From Schaalia odontolytica (GTDB lineage Bacteria; Actinomycetota; Actinomycetes; Actinomycetales; Actinomycetaceae): DNA of 64,000 nucleotides. The stretch covers positions 1 to 64,000 of the forward strand of contig NZ_PKKM01000004.1 in the NCBI RefSeq assembly GCF_002847525.1, written 5' to 3'. How positions within the stretch are numbered: the first letter of the stretch is position 1; each line of letters begins with the position of its first letter. Below the pieces are notes generated by a model. That model did not search any database. It was not told the origin of the DNA and worked only from the letters and a program-made list of their open reading frames with translations. This document shows, one piece after another, positions 7,448 through 15,563 of the stretch. The position numbers and the translations under genes are program-made.

Positions 7448-8800
7448 ATGGTGCGTGAGGCTCCTCCTCGTTGTTCTCTATGGGGCGTTCCTCACTCCAA
7501 CAGCGTGCAATCAGATATCTGCTCCCTCACACACCCCATCGCTAACAGCTCTCCGCGCGCGTCCGCCCTCATCCTGACAGGCAACTCCCGACACCTCACT
7601 CCTCGCCGTTATGCACAGGGGCACAGAGAGAGACCCGGTTATCCACAGGCCTTCCTTTTCGACTACCCCCAACTCGAAGCTCTGTTCGAAGCTGGATACA
7701 TGAACCAGGTACCTGTTGTCGTCACGGATGTCTTACAGACACCAAAGAGCCAAGCGCATTCGCCCGTCACCGTACGCATCATGCGCGGCATTGCAGCTGC
7801 TATCCCACTCCATCCAGACGAGTCAACTCCTTGGGAAATATGGAACGCAGTTGCCCTCGCCCGAATCCATGCAGTGAATGCCTCCCTGCAACACCAAGCA
7901 CTGTACGTAGGACGTAGCTGCCTTCTACTCAACGGAATTCAGGGATGGTCCGCTAATCCACAGATAACCATCTACAGGCCAACAAGACGATCCACTTCCC
8001 GACTTCCAGCGTGTTCGGTCGGCTCAACGACAGTACCCGAAACAGGTGTCACCTGTTCCAGCATCCCTCCACTCTCTGAGGAACGCAGACGCACTAACGG
8101 ATTGGAAACGGAACACCCGTACGATGCACTCATCCGTTGCGTTCAGCAAGAGGAACCATTGGAGGCTTTCGTCCTCGGATGCATGGCACTGCATAAGTGG
8201 AGCAAATTTTCAATGTTTGAGCAGATGGAATCACGTGAACGGGCAGAGGAAATCCGCGTAGCGCTCCTCAAGCGCCTCGAACGCTCCCCCACGAAAAGAG
8301 GACTGCGCCGAGCACGCGCCATTCTTCGCGCGATTGATCCTGGATGCGAAAATCCTGCTGAAGCAGCCTTGCTTTGGCTTGTGCGCTCGATCAGCCCATT
8401 CCCATCACTGACTCAAGTGCACATCGAGGTCCGGGGCCGTCACTATTACGCAGATATTGTCATCGCAGATGTTCGAATCATCATTGAATTTGACGGCATC
8501 GGAAAACTAGGCGACAACCAATCCGATCTTACGCGCGCAAAACGGGAGTGGATCCGCAGGGATCAGGATCTTCGCGATGCAGGGTGGAACGTTATTCGTG
8601 TCAGCTGGCCGGACTACAACGACTGGGAGGATCTACGGTTGAGGCTCATGAGAGCGCTAGGGCGTACGAGCTCATCACTCGATCATCGCCTTCTATGGAG
8701 CCCTCCCACCGAGCGCTGTGATGGGCGAAATAGACGTTTCCGGATCGGACGCACCCCACAACGAGTTCATGTTCTGGATAGGAAACAGCGTATTGGATAG
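7448..8800 (+). CDS. DUF559 / AbiEi-like nuclease-domain protein inside inverted repeat arrays
   Basis: A 450-residue protein if started at ATG 7448. The C-terminal part has ENPAEAALLW, then YADIVIADVRIIIEFDG (Asp 336, Glu 347, Asp 349) and a Lys/Arg-rich helix before GWNVIRVSW. This is the PD-(D/E)xK, Vsr-like pattern of DUF559. The central part (HPYDALIRCVQQEEPLEAF ... RGLRRARAIL) matches the usual arrangement of actinobacterial AbiEi-antitoxin-like/DUF559 proteins. No ribosome-binding site supports 7448 and the first ~60 residues look poorly conserved, so the true start may be downstream. The stop TAG lies inside the right array (GGATAG). GC content is well below the neighbours, suggesting transfer. 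DNA cleavage is inferred, not shown. Confidence 0.7.
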   Translation: MVREAPPRCSLWGVPHSNSVQSDICSLTHPIANSSPRASALILTGNSRHLTPRRYAQGHRERPGYPQAFLFDYPQLEALFEAGYMNQVPVVVTDVLQTPKSQAHSPVTVRIMRGIAAAIPLHPDESTPWEIWNAVALARIHAVNASLQHQALYVGRSCLLLNGIQGWSANPQITIYRPTRRSTSRLPACSVGSTTVPETGVTCSSIPPLSEERRRTNGLETEHPYDALIRCVQQEEPLEAFVLGCMALHKWSKFSMFEQMESRERAEEIRVALLKRLERSPTKRGLRRARAILRAIDPGCENPAEAALLWLVRSISPFPSLTQVHIEVRGRHYYADIVIADVRIIIEFDGIGKLGDNQSDLTRAKREWIRRDQDLRDAGWNVIRVSWPDYNDWEDLRLRLMRALGRTSSSLDHRLLWSPPTERCDGRNRRFRIGRTPQRVHVLDRKQRIG

Positions 8801-8872
8801 GTTATCGCGTTCTGGATAGCTTAATAACCTATCCAGATACGTGGTTCCTATCCAGATGCGTGGTTCCTATCC
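8776..8872. repeat. right 97-bp array of six GGATAGG half-sites at 19-bp spacing
   Basis: Direct units lie at 8776, 8795 and 8814 (the last GGATAGC), inverted units CCTATCC at 8828, 8847 and 8866, all at 19-bp steps with the same 14-bp centre as the left array. The odd unit GGATAGC/GCTATCC lies on opposite sides in the two arrays. The centre GATAGCTTAATAACCTATCC is the reverse complement of the left centre, so the arrays form an inverted pair around the nuclease gene. Confidence 0.95.
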
Positions 8873-9259
8873 AGAACGAGGGCCGGTGGATTGACACCAC
8901 CCATAGACGGGCTACTCACGCCACCACGAGCATCCTCAACACCAGCCCAGCACACGGACAACCTATCCGCATGCACGGGTGCGCGATCACGCTCTGCAGC
9001 GAAGGATAGCCTCGCACCCCGTTTTGATGGGCTGCAGGGACGCAAGCAAGCGTCACGTGCCCACCACAGGGCACGCCACCAAGCAGCGTGCACCCAGCAC
9101 ACTGCGCTCGCCCCTCGCGCACCGTTTTGCTGCGCTGCGAGGCCACGAACCATGCGTTGCACGCCCCAGACACGGCGCACGCCTGGTCCCGCACCCGCGC
9201 GCCTCGCGCGGCCGCACCTGGTCCCCACCACCCGCGCATACAAAACGCGTATACAAAAC
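8873..9259. other. C/A-rich intergenic region, no gene recognised
   Basis: About 390 bases with strong C and A bias on the + strand and many CAC trinucleotides. Two imperfect copies of a ~30-bp segment (9011-9040 and 9115-9143) share ACCGTTTTG-like or CCCGTTTTG-like cores followed by GGCTGC/CGCTGC. ATACAAAACGCG occurs twice in tandem at 9238-9262. Overlapping open frames on both strands lack ribosome-binding sites and family resemblance. It may be the decayed outer flank of the element to the left. Confidence 0.4.
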
Positions 9260-9285
9260 GCGCCCGGACCAACCGGTCCGGGCGC
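9260..9285 (-). terminator. rho-independent terminator of the bL37 gene
   Basis: A perfect 11-bp stem GCGCCCGGACC/GGTCCGGGCGC with a 4-base loop. On the minus strand it is followed by GTTTTG. It lies 15 bp downstream of the bL37 stop codon. Confidence 0.85.
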
Positions 9286-9299
9286 GCAACGTATTCGGC

Positions 9300-9374
9300 T
9301 CAGGCGTTAGGACGCTTGCCGTGGTTCGCGCCGTTCTTACGACGATCGCGACGCTTACGACCCCGCTTCGACAT
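9300..9374 (-). CDS. 50S ribosomal protein bL37 (24 residues)
   Basis: A 24-residue, very basic peptide, MSKRGRKRRDRRKN followed by GANHGKRPNA. It matches the actinobacteria-specific large-subunit protein bL37 described on mycobacterial ribosomes, including the hallmark ANHGKRPN end. ATG 9374 is preceded by CAAGGAG at good spacing, and a strong terminator follows the stop. Genes this short are often missed in annotation. It stands alone between the mobile-looking region and rsrA. Confidence 0.9.
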   Translation of the reverse strand: MSKRGRKRRDRRKNGANHGKRPNA

Positions 9375-9542
9375 GTCATTCTCCTTGGGTTTGTTGTCTA
9401 GACTGAAGCATTTTTGCACACATTGGCCCAAACCACCAAGGCACAGGCCGTTCGCGGCGACGAAGGTCACCGAAAAACGGGCGGCAACCCCGACCTCGTC
9501 AGCCGGCGTCACGCCACGCGGCCGCGCGTTGTCGCAGCGCGC

Positions 9543-9842
9543 TTAGCGCCAGGTGACGGACACGCTGGTGATTGAGGCGACGACGCGGGCACGCAGCGCA
9601 TCCGAGGCCTGCTCGGTCTCGTAGCAGCCGCGCATGAGGGCGCGCACGTGGCGTTCCGCGTCCAGGGCATCGGTGCAGTGCGCGCAGGTGGCGACGTGCT
9701 TGATCATGAGGGCGCGGGCGCGGGCATCAGGCCCGGGTACGGATCCGGCGTCGATGAGGCCGCTGCGGCGGTCGCACTCCTCGCAGTCGATCAGTTCGTA
9801 CAGGGCGTCCTGAACATCCTGGCAGGTGATGTGCGTGGTCAC
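9543..9842 (-). CDS. rsrA: anti-sigma factor, RsrA/RshA type (zinc ZAS domain)
   Basis: A 99-residue thiol-based redox sensor that in this family holds SigR/SigH inactive until its zinc-binding cysteines are oxidised. The ZAS core HVATCAHC (H-x3-C-x2-C) is present near residue 49, and further cysteines lie at CQD and CEEC near the N-terminus. The GTG start overlaps the sigma factor stop by 4 bases, so the two are translationally coupled and made in fixed ratio. The function assignment rests on the motif and on the neighbour. Confidence 0.88.
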   Translation of the reverse strand: MTTHITCQDVQDALYELIDCEECDRRSGLIDAGSVPGPDARARALMIKHVATCAHCTDALDAERHVRALMRGCYETEQASDALRARVVASITSVSVTWR

Positions 9843-10471
9843 TTGGCTCCTCCGATCCCGTATTCCGCGGCGACGTCGGCCAGCGCGGAGCGCAGGTTCT
9901 TGCGCGCCCGGTTCAGTCGGCTCATGACGGTCCCCATGGGAACTCCTAGTTCTTCGGCGATTTCCTTGTAGCTCATACCCTCAACGTCAGCCATGAGAAC
10001 AACCATCCGGTGTTCCTCTGAGAGCGAATCGAGGGCGTCGCGCAGCTGCGAGGAGGGCAGCGCCTCGAGGGCCTCGACTTCCGCAGACTTGAGGCCGACC
10101 TCCGAGTGGGAGGCGGCGTCGGCCAGCTGCCAGTCCTCGACGGTGTCGCTGGAGGCGCGCTTGGGCGAGCGCTGCGCCTTGCGGTAGCTGGTGATGTAGG
10201 TGTTGGTGAGGATCCGGTACAGCCAGGCCTTGATGTTGGTGCCGGGCTGATACTGGTGGAACTTCTGGTAGGCCTTGAGGTACGTCTCCTGAACCAGGTC
10301 CTCGGCGTCGGCTCGGTTGCGGGTCATACCCAGGGCCGCGCCGAAGAGTTGGTTCATGAGGGGCATCGCTTCGTCCATGAAGCGGGCCTCGAGCGTGGCG
10401 CCGTCCGGGGTGGACGAGGCCGGGGCAGGCTCGGGTGCCTGCGGCGTCGGTGAGGGGGTTGTCGTATCCAT
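9839..10471 (-). CDS. sigR: ECF sigma factor SigR/SigH (thiol-oxidative stress)
   Basis: A 210-residue ECF sigma factor with region 2 ([20 protein letters not shown] and [17 protein letters not shown]) and region 4 ([20 protein letters not shown]). It directs RNA polymerase to GGAAT/GTT promoters during disulfide stress in characterised homologs. ATG 10471 was chosen; a longer form from 10498 is possible, and neither has a strong ribosome-binding site. A matching GGAAT-N17-GTT element lies upstream, suggesting autoregulation. It is followed directly by its anti-sigma gene. In mycobacteria sigH likewise lies near aroA and rsgA. Confidence 0.92.
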   Translation of the reverse strand: MDTTTPSPTPQAPEPAPASSTPDGATLEARFMDEAMPLMNQLFGAALGMTRNRADAEDLVQETYLKAYQKFHQYQPGTNIKAWLYRILTNTYITSYRKAQRSPKRASSDTVEDWQLADAASHSEVGLKSAEVEALEALPSSQLRDALDSLSEEHRMVVLMADVEGMSYKEIAEELGVPMGTVMSRLNRARKNLRSALADVAAEYGIGGAK

Positions 10472-10541
10472 CGCGTCCCAGCGTAGTCGCGCGGGCATGC
10501 GGCGCGACTGGGAGTGGGCGATGAGTGGTCATACTGAGGGC

Positions 10542-10566
10542 AACGCCTCACGCCCCTCTTTATTCC
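10542..10566 (-). promoter_or_regulatory. SigR-type autoregulatory promoter
   Basis: On the minus strand GGAAT (10562-10566) is followed after 17 bases by GTT (10542-10544). This is close to the GGAAT-N18-GTT consensus of SigR/SigH promoters. It lies about 70 bp upstream of the sigR start. Confidence 0.6.
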
Positions 10567-10669
10567 ACAACCCCCACTAACTGTGCGTTGCGCCACTTTC
10601 ATCCCGTTGTTTGGGAGTAGCCGGGCCGTTCGGCTTCCCCCGAGGGCAAAGGTGTCGAACAATAGGGGT

Positions 10670-11197
10670 ATGAATCTGCTGCGCGTTGTTGCCCGTCCCC
10701 TGCTCGCCGCCCCGTTCATCGCTGACGGGGTTGATGCCCTCATGCATCCGCATTTCCACGTGGAGCGCGCCGCGGGCGTTCGTCCTCTCATCAACAAGGC
10801 GACCGACGCGGTCGGCCTGGAGCCGCTCACGGATCAGCAGCTGGCTGTCGCGACCCGTGTGACGGGCGCGGTGACGGTTGTCGCGGGCCTGCGTTTCGCG
10901 TTGGGCCGCAAGCCCCGCGTGGCCGCCCTGACCCTGGCTGCAATCGGCGCGCCGATGGCCCTCGTGAACGCTCCCCTGCCCGGCACGACGCGAGGCCTGT
11001 CCAAGGAACAGATCAAGCGCCGCCGCTACCGCACGCTGAATAAGGCGGGTCTGGCCGCCGGCGTCCTTCTCGCGTCGACGGACCGCGTCGGACAGCCCTC
11101 GGCCCTCGTCGCCCACGCGATGCGCCGCGACCAGCGCCGCGCGATCGCTGCGGCCGAGGCCGCCGTCGTGGAGCGTCTGACCGGCACCGCTTCGTGA
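10670..11197 (+). CDS. DoxX-like membrane protein
   Basis: A 175-residue protein of the DoxX-like type: the N-terminus MNLLRVVARPLLAAPFIADG is the usual first membrane helix with the R-x-L-A-x-x-F motif, followed by a helix at residues 60-80 and two more hydrophobic stretches. The family is linked to redox or electron-transfer functions, but the role here is unknown. The start ATG lacks a clear ribosome-binding site. The stop overlaps the aroA start by 4 bases, so they form an operon. A tail of about 30 Arg/Ala-rich residues is cytoplasmic. Confidence 0.8.
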   Translation: MNLLRVVARPLLAAPFIADGVDALMHPHFHVERAAGVRPLINKATDAVGLEPLTDQQLAVATRVTGAVTVVAGLRFALGRKPRVAALTLAAIGAPMALVNAPLPGTTRGLSKEQIKRRRYRTLNKAGLAAGVLLASTDRVGQPSALVAHAMRRDQRRAIAAAEAAVVERLTGTAS

Positions 11198-12546
11198 GCG
11201 CGCCCTGGCCCGCTCCCCTGGCCACCTCCCCCGTGGATGCCACGGTCGAGGTGCCGGGCTCGAAGTCGATCACGGCACGTGCCCTGTACCTGGCGGCCGT
11301 CGCCGATTCTCCCTCCGTCATTCGCGGTGCCCTGGACGCGCGCGACACTCGCCTGTTCGCGGCTGCTCTGGAGGTGATGGGCGCGCGCGTCGAGGACGAG
11401 GGCGCGGGCACGCTGCGCGTCACCCCGATGGAGCTTCCGCCGCGCGGCGGTCGCATCGAGTGCGGCCTGGCCGGCACGGTCATGCGTTTCCTGCCTCCCC
11501 TAGCGGCGCTGTCGCCCGAAGAAACGCTCTTCGACGGGGACGAGCAGGCCTACGCGCGCCCGCTCGGCCCGCTCCTGGACACCCTGGTACGCATGGGCGC
11601 GACGGTCACCTATCACGGTGAGCGCGGGCACCTGCCCTTCACGATCCAGGGCCCGATCCACACGCCGCTGGGCGCGCAGGCCTGGGTGGACTCCTCGTCC
11701 TCTTCGCAGTTCCTGTCCGCCCTGCTGCTCGTCTCTCCCCTGGTCGGCGATCCCCTCTTCGTGTCGGCTCCGGGCATCGTCCCGTCGATGCCGCACGTGG
11801 AGATGACGCTGGCGTCCCTCGCGGGCGCGGGCATCGACCTGGAGGTCGTGGACGAGGGCCGCGCGAACCTTTCCACCTGGCACATCTTCCCGTCGCGCCC
11901 CCTCGGCGGCGACATCACCGTCGAGCCGGACCTGTCTAACGCCGGTCCCTTCCTGGCCGCCGCAATGGTGACGGGCGGGCGCGTGCGTATCCCGGCGTGG
12001 CCGGGGGAGACGACGCAGGCGGGCGACGCCTGGCGCGCACTGCTGGGCCACATGGGCGCGACTATCACCCTGGACGAGGAGGGCCTGACCCTGAGCGGTC
12101 CGGGCGCCGGCAACTACCCGGGCATCAAGGCGACCATGGCCGAGGTCGGAGAGCTGACCCCCACCCTGGCCGCGATCTGCGCCTACGCCTCGACTCCCTC
12201 GCACCTGAGCGGGATCGCGCACCTGCGCGGACACGAGACGGACCGCCTAGCGGCGCTGGTCGCCGAGATCAACCGCGCGGGCGGGCAGGCCGAAGAGACC
12301 GAGGACGGCCTGATCATCACGCCGCGCCCGCTCCACGCCGCGCAGATCCGTTCCTACGCGGATCACCGCATGGCGACCTTCGGCGCGGTCCTGGGCCTCA
12401 TCACGCCCGGCATCACGGTCGACGACATCGCGTGCACCTCCAAAACCCTGCCCACCTTCGAGGCCATGTGGGCCACGCTCGTGAGCGAAAACGGTCAGGG
12501 AAGCACCCCGCCTGCCCCGGCCTCGTTGATCGAGGAGGAACAGTGA
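11194..12546 (+). CDS. aroA: 3-phosphoshikimate 1-carboxyvinyltransferase (EPSP synthase)
   Basis: A 450-residue shikimate-pathway enzyme joining phosphoenolpyruvate to shikimate 3-phosphate. It has the N-terminal substrate loop GSKSITARALYLAA, the LAGTVMRFLPPLAAL segment carrying the conserved Gly-Thr-x-x-Arg, DSSSSSQFLSALLL, and the C-terminal DHRMATFGAVLGL. The length is normal. It starts at GTG 11194 within the end of the DoxX gene and its stop overlaps the rsgA start by one base (TGATG). The first signature has SITARAL where many homologs have SxTNRAL, as in other actinobacteria. Confidence 0.95.
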   Translation: MSAPWPAPLATSPVDATVEVPGSKSITARALYLAAVADSPSVIRGALDARDTRLFAAALEVMGARVEDEGAGTLRVTPMELPPRGGRIECGLAGTVMRFLPPLAALSPEETLFDGDEQAYARPLGPLLDTLVRMGATVTYHGERGHLPFTIQGPIHTPLGAQAWVDSSSSSQFLSALLLVSPLVGDPLFVSAPGIVPSMPHVEMTLASLAGAGIDLEVVDEGRANLSTWHIFPSRPLGGDITVEPDLSNAGPFLAAAMVTGGRVRIPAWPGETTQAGDAWRALLGHMGATITLDEEGLTLSGPGAGNYPGIKATMAEVGELTPTLAAICAYASTPSHLSGIAHLRGHETDRLAALVAEINRAGGQAEETEDGLIITPRPLHAAQIRSYADHRMATFGAVLGLITPGITVDDIACTSKTLPTFEAMWATLVSENGQGSTPPAPASLIEEEQ

Positions 12547-13631
12547 TGGCCCGCCGCGACACCGGGACCGACGACCCGCGCGTGCGCGTGCGCGCCGGCA
12601 AGGGCTCGCGCCCGCGTACGAAGGACCGGCCTGACTGGTCCTCTAAGCCGCTTGGCCGCATCATCGGCATCGACCGTGGCCGCTACCAGGTGAGCCTGGA
12701 GGCTGACGGCACCCGCGTGGTCGCCGTGCGCGCCCGCGAGCTGGGCCGCGGCTCCGTCATCATGGGCGACCGCGTGCGCCTGACCGGCGACCTGTCCGGG
12801 CGCCCCGACACGCTCGCGCGCATCGTCGCCGTCGAGGAACGTTCCTCGGTGCTGCGCCGCTCCCTCGAGGACGCGCCGGATCAGCGCGGCGAAAAGGCTA
12901 TCGTCGCGAACGCGGACATGATGTGCATCGTCGTGGCGCTGGCGGATCCGCCGCCGCGCACCGGCATGATTGACCGTTGCTTGGTCGCGGCCTTCGAGGC
13001 AGGCCTGGACCCCGTCCTCGTGCTGACGAAGGCGGACCTGGCCAGCGCGGACGAGCTGATCGCCGCCTACGAGGACTTCGACGTGCGCGTCGTGCTCACG
13101 AGCGCCGAGGCCGGGGAGTCCGATCCGGGCGTCGCCGAGCTGCGGGACCTGCTGGCCGGCCACTGGTCGGTGCTCGTGGGGCATTCGGGGGTCGGGAAGT
13201 CCACGCTCATCAACCTCCTGGTGCCGGGCGCGGGCCGGGCGACGGGCCACGTCAACGAGGTGACGGGACGCGGGCGCCACACCTCCACGTCCTCGGAGGC
13301 CTTCGAGCTGGACGAGGGCGGCTGGATCGTGGATACGCCCGGCGTGCGTTCTTTCGGGCTGGGGCACGTGAGCGTCGCCGACGTGCTCGGTGTCTTCCCG
13401 GACGTCGCGGAGGCGGCCGCCTGGTGCCTGCCGCTGTGCTCGCACGGCGAGGAGGAGCCCTCGTGCGCGCTTGACAGTTACGCGCGAGCCACCGGTCCTT
13501 TCGCCCTCGACGAGGCCGGGGATGAGGATGCGGATCAGGTGCGCTCCGAGCGCGCTTCCCGTGTGGCGTCGGTGCGCAGGCTCCTCGAGGCCGTGGCGAC
13601 GGCGGAGGCCGCCAGCAAGGCGGCTCGGTAA
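12546..13631 (+). CDS. rsgA: ribosome small-subunit-dependent GTPase RsgA
   Basis: A 361-residue circularly permuted GTPase for late 30S maturation. In order it shows an OB-fold, the G4 motif LTKADL, the G1 P-loop GHSGVGKST (about residue 212), G3 DTPGVRSF, then a C-terminal zinc site with CLPLCSH and CAL. The permuted G4-G1-G3 order is diagnostic. ATG 12546 overlaps the aroA stop and has GAGGAGG upstream. Basic N-terminal residues may bind rRNA. Confidence 0.93.
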   Translation: MARRDTGTDDPRVRVRAGKGSRPRTKDRPDWSSKPLGRIIGIDRGRYQVSLEADGTRVVAVRARELGRGSVIMGDRVRLTGDLSGRPDTLARIVAVEERSSVLRRSLEDAPDQRGEKAIVANADMMCIVVALADPPPRTGMIDRCLVAAFEAGLDPVLVLTKADLASADELIAAYEDFDVRVVLTSAEAGESDPGVAELRDLLAGHWSVLVGHSGVGKSTLINLLVPGAGRATGHVNEVTGRGRHTSTSSEAFELDEGGWIVDTPGVRSFGLGHVSVADVLGVFPDVAEAAAWCLPLCSHGEEEPSCALDSYARATGPFALDEAGDEDADQVRSERASRVASVRRLLEAVATAEAASKAAR

Positions 13632-13654
13632 GCAAAAATGTGTGCCGAAAGGCC

Positions 13655-13682
13655 TTGACAGCGCTCCCCCTGCGTGGACAAT
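13655..13682 (+). promoter_or_regulatory. sigma-70-type promoter for the small membrane protein
   Basis: TTGACA (13655-13660) and GACAAT (13677-13682) are separated by 16 bp, about 50 bp before the next start codon. Confidence 0.5.
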
Positions 13683-13731
13683 GAGGATATAGCGATGGTC
13701 GCTATCTCTGGTTCACAAGGTCGTGATCGCT

Positions 13732-14184
13732 ATGTCCACCATTGAGTCTCTCTTTATCGGCAACACTGCGGGGCTTTCGCGTGGCGACAAGGCCCTCCGC
13801 TACTTCTTCTTCGCGCTGTTGATCGGCACAGTAGTCTATTCGATTGGCGGCACCTTTTTCGGGATAGACAATCGGCTCAGGGACTACACGCTTGCTGCGG
13901 CGGTGGCGGGCCTCGCTTCTCAAATGCCAGGATATTCGCGCGCGATTCCTGGCGCTCATCCTGTCCTTCGAGCCTGCGAGTGGGCGGTGATGGGTTGCGC
14001 CCTCGTATGCACCGCCGCTGTCATCGTCGGCGATATCACGGACGGGGGCGTCGACCCCGAACCCTACAACACACCATGGAACGTTGCCATGGGGGCCGTG
14101 TTCGTTGCCCTCTGTTTCTATACGATTCTCCTCGTCTCCAAGGAGCGTGCACGCCGACGCGGGCTTCTTCCCCCCGCCCGCTAG
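13732..14184 (+). CDS. small membrane protein of unknown function (paralog A)
   Basis: A 150-residue protein with four hydrophobic segments: AGLSRGDKALRYFFFALLIG onward, a segment at LAAAVAGLASQMPG, ALVCTAAVIVG, and VAMGAVFVALCFYTILLV. It ends in a basic tail. Start may be ATG 13732 or GTG 13723. The segment LRDYTLAAAVAGLASQMPGY aligns with the same region of the next gene, so the two are paralogs. No family recognised. Confidence 0.7.
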   Translation: MSTIESLFIGNTAGLSRGDKALRYFFFALLIGTVVYSIGGTFFGIDNRLRDYTLAAAVAGLASQMPGYSRAIPGAHPVLRACEWAVMGCALVCTAAVIVGDITDGGVDPEPYNTPWNVAMGAVFVALCFYTILLVSKERARRRGLLPPAR

Positions 14185-14227
14185 ACACGCAGACAGGCGC
14201 CCACGGCGAGAGTCCGCGGTGAGGGTG

Positions 14228-14253
14228 CCCCTCGCCCGCTAGCTGGCGAGGGG
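14228..14253 (+). terminator. hairpin after the small membrane protein gene
   Basis: A perfect 9-bp stem CCCCTCGCC/GGCGAGGGG with an 8-base loop, 43 bp downstream of a stop codon. There is no T-run, so it may act as a pause or mRNA-end hairpin. Confidence 0.5.
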
Positions 14254-14290
14254 TGGCTGCCTCGTGCCGCGTCCCACTAGAGTGGTGGGC

Positions 14291-14695
14291 ATGTCGAATC
14301 CCGAAAACTCTTCCCCGGAGCGCCCTGACAGCGAGCAAATGATCCGCGTTGTCTTCATTGTTGCTCTCATCGCCATCGTGTTTCTCATGGTGTACTCATT
14401 CACCGAACTTGGCCGTTTGAGGACTTCTTCCTTCACGTTGGCTGTCTGCGCGACCACCTTTGGCATGCAGCTGCCGGGATCTGCGCGCAAAATTTACGCG
14501 CCAACCCGTGCTAACTTCGTTGTCGAGCGCATCGGCCTCGTCTGCGCGGGTCTGTGCGTCATCACAGCAATGGTGAGCGCATTCGTGCCGCGCACGGGCG
14601 AGATGACGGCCTACCGCCACTCAATGATGACGACTTCCGTCCTGGCCATCGTCACCATGGTGATCTTCTTCTACCTACGCCGCAAGGCCCGCTAA
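14291..14695 (+). CDS. small membrane protein of unknown function (paralog B)
   Basis: A 134-residue protein starting MSNPENSSPE, with hydrophobic segments VVFIVALIAIVFLMVYSF, SFTLAVCATTFGMQLPG, IGLVCAGLCVITAMVSAFV and SVLAIVTMVIFFYL, and a basic end. The QLPGSARKIYAP region corresponds to QMPGYSRAIPG in paralog A. ATG 14291 is preferred over an upstream ATG at 14264 because GGTGGG precedes it. Function unknown. Confidence 0.7.
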   Translation: MSNPENSSPERPDSEQMIRVVFIVALIAIVFLMVYSFTELGRLRTSSFTLAVCATTFGMQLPGSARKIYAPTRANFVVERIGLVCAGLCVITAMVSAFVPRTGEMTAYRHSMMTTSVLAIVTMVIFFYLRRKAR

Positions 14696-14733
14696 CCGCA
14701 CCGCGCAGCGCGGCCCCGCGCGCCGGGCGGCAC

Positions 14734-15462
14734 TCAGCGCTGGAAGCGGCGCACGAAGTTTTGGAGCACGAGGCGCGAGGGATCCGTGTCCACGGTCGCG
14801 ACCTGGGCGCGGATCGCCTCGGCCTTCTCCACCGGGTAGTAGCGGCCCGCGTACTGGTCGATGCGCACGTTGACACCCTCGAGGTCCATCTCGGGGTGGA
14901 ACTGGGTCGCCCACGCCGCCTCGCCCACGCGCACCATCTGGATCGGGGTGTCATCCCCGGCCAGGAGAACCTGCATGCCCGGGGCCAGCTCGCGCACGGC
15001 CTCGTGGTGGCCGACGTATGAGTGGAAGCGGTCGGGCGTGCCCTCCAGGAGGGGGTCTTCGCGCCCCGCGTCGGTCTTCGTCAGCGCGATGCCGCTGATT
15101 TCCTCGCCGTGGTGGGTGTCGATGACGCCGCCCAGGTGCAGGGTGAGGGTCCCCAGCCCGTAGCACAGTCCCAGGATCGGGAAGGATTCGCCCAGCGCCC
15201 GGTCGTAGAAGGACCGCAGCCACGCCTCGGCGCGCACCTGGCGTTCTTCCTTCAGGTGGTCGTCGGCGTTCGCATCCCACGGGGACCCGCAGATAAACGC
15301 ACCCGAGTACTCGGACAGGTCGAGGTCGGGCAGTTCCCTCTCCATGCGTACCTGGCGGACCTGGTCGGGGGTGAGTCCCGAGAAACGAGGCAGGTCGGCA
15401 CACTCGGCGGCCAGGACGGGGCCGTCGTCGCGCGAGGTCAGCATGAGGAAGGGCTTGGTCAT
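14734..15462 (-). CDS. class I glutamine amidotransferase-like protein
   Basis: A 242-residue protein with the class I amidotransferase triad: Cys in GLCYGLG, His and Glu in QFHPEMD. The sequence resembles stand-alone GMP-synthase-like amidotransferase domains often annotated as glutamine amidotransferase; the acceptor substrate is unknown. ATG 15462 (MTKPFLM) was chosen, and ATG 15471 is three codons upstream. It is divergent from sbcD and convergent with paralog B. Confidence 0.85.
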   Translation of the reverse strand: MTKPFLMLTSRDDGPVLAAECADLPRFSGLTPDQVRQVRMERELPDLDLSEYSGAFICGSPWDANADDHLKEERQVRAEAWLRSFYDRALGESFPILGLCYGLGTLTLHLGGVIDTHHGEEISGIALTKTDAGREDPLLEGTPDRFHSYVGHHEAVRELAPGMQVLLAGDDTPIQMVRVGEAAWATQFHPEMDLEGVNVRIDQYAGRYYPVEKAEAIRAQVATVDTDPSRLVLQNFVRRFQR

Positions 15463-15563
15463 GCCCACCATGCTATCGACTACCTGCGCGCATGCAGAAG
15501 GTGTCCGCCTTCCAAGCGTGTGTGACGGACGCAGATGTGGGCGCCCTCTGCCACACTGGGAGC

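Noticed and set aside
8848-9546. several overlapping open frames on both strands between the nuclease gene and bL37
   Set aside because: They start without ribosome-binding sites, overlap each other and run through a terminator and the bL37 gene.
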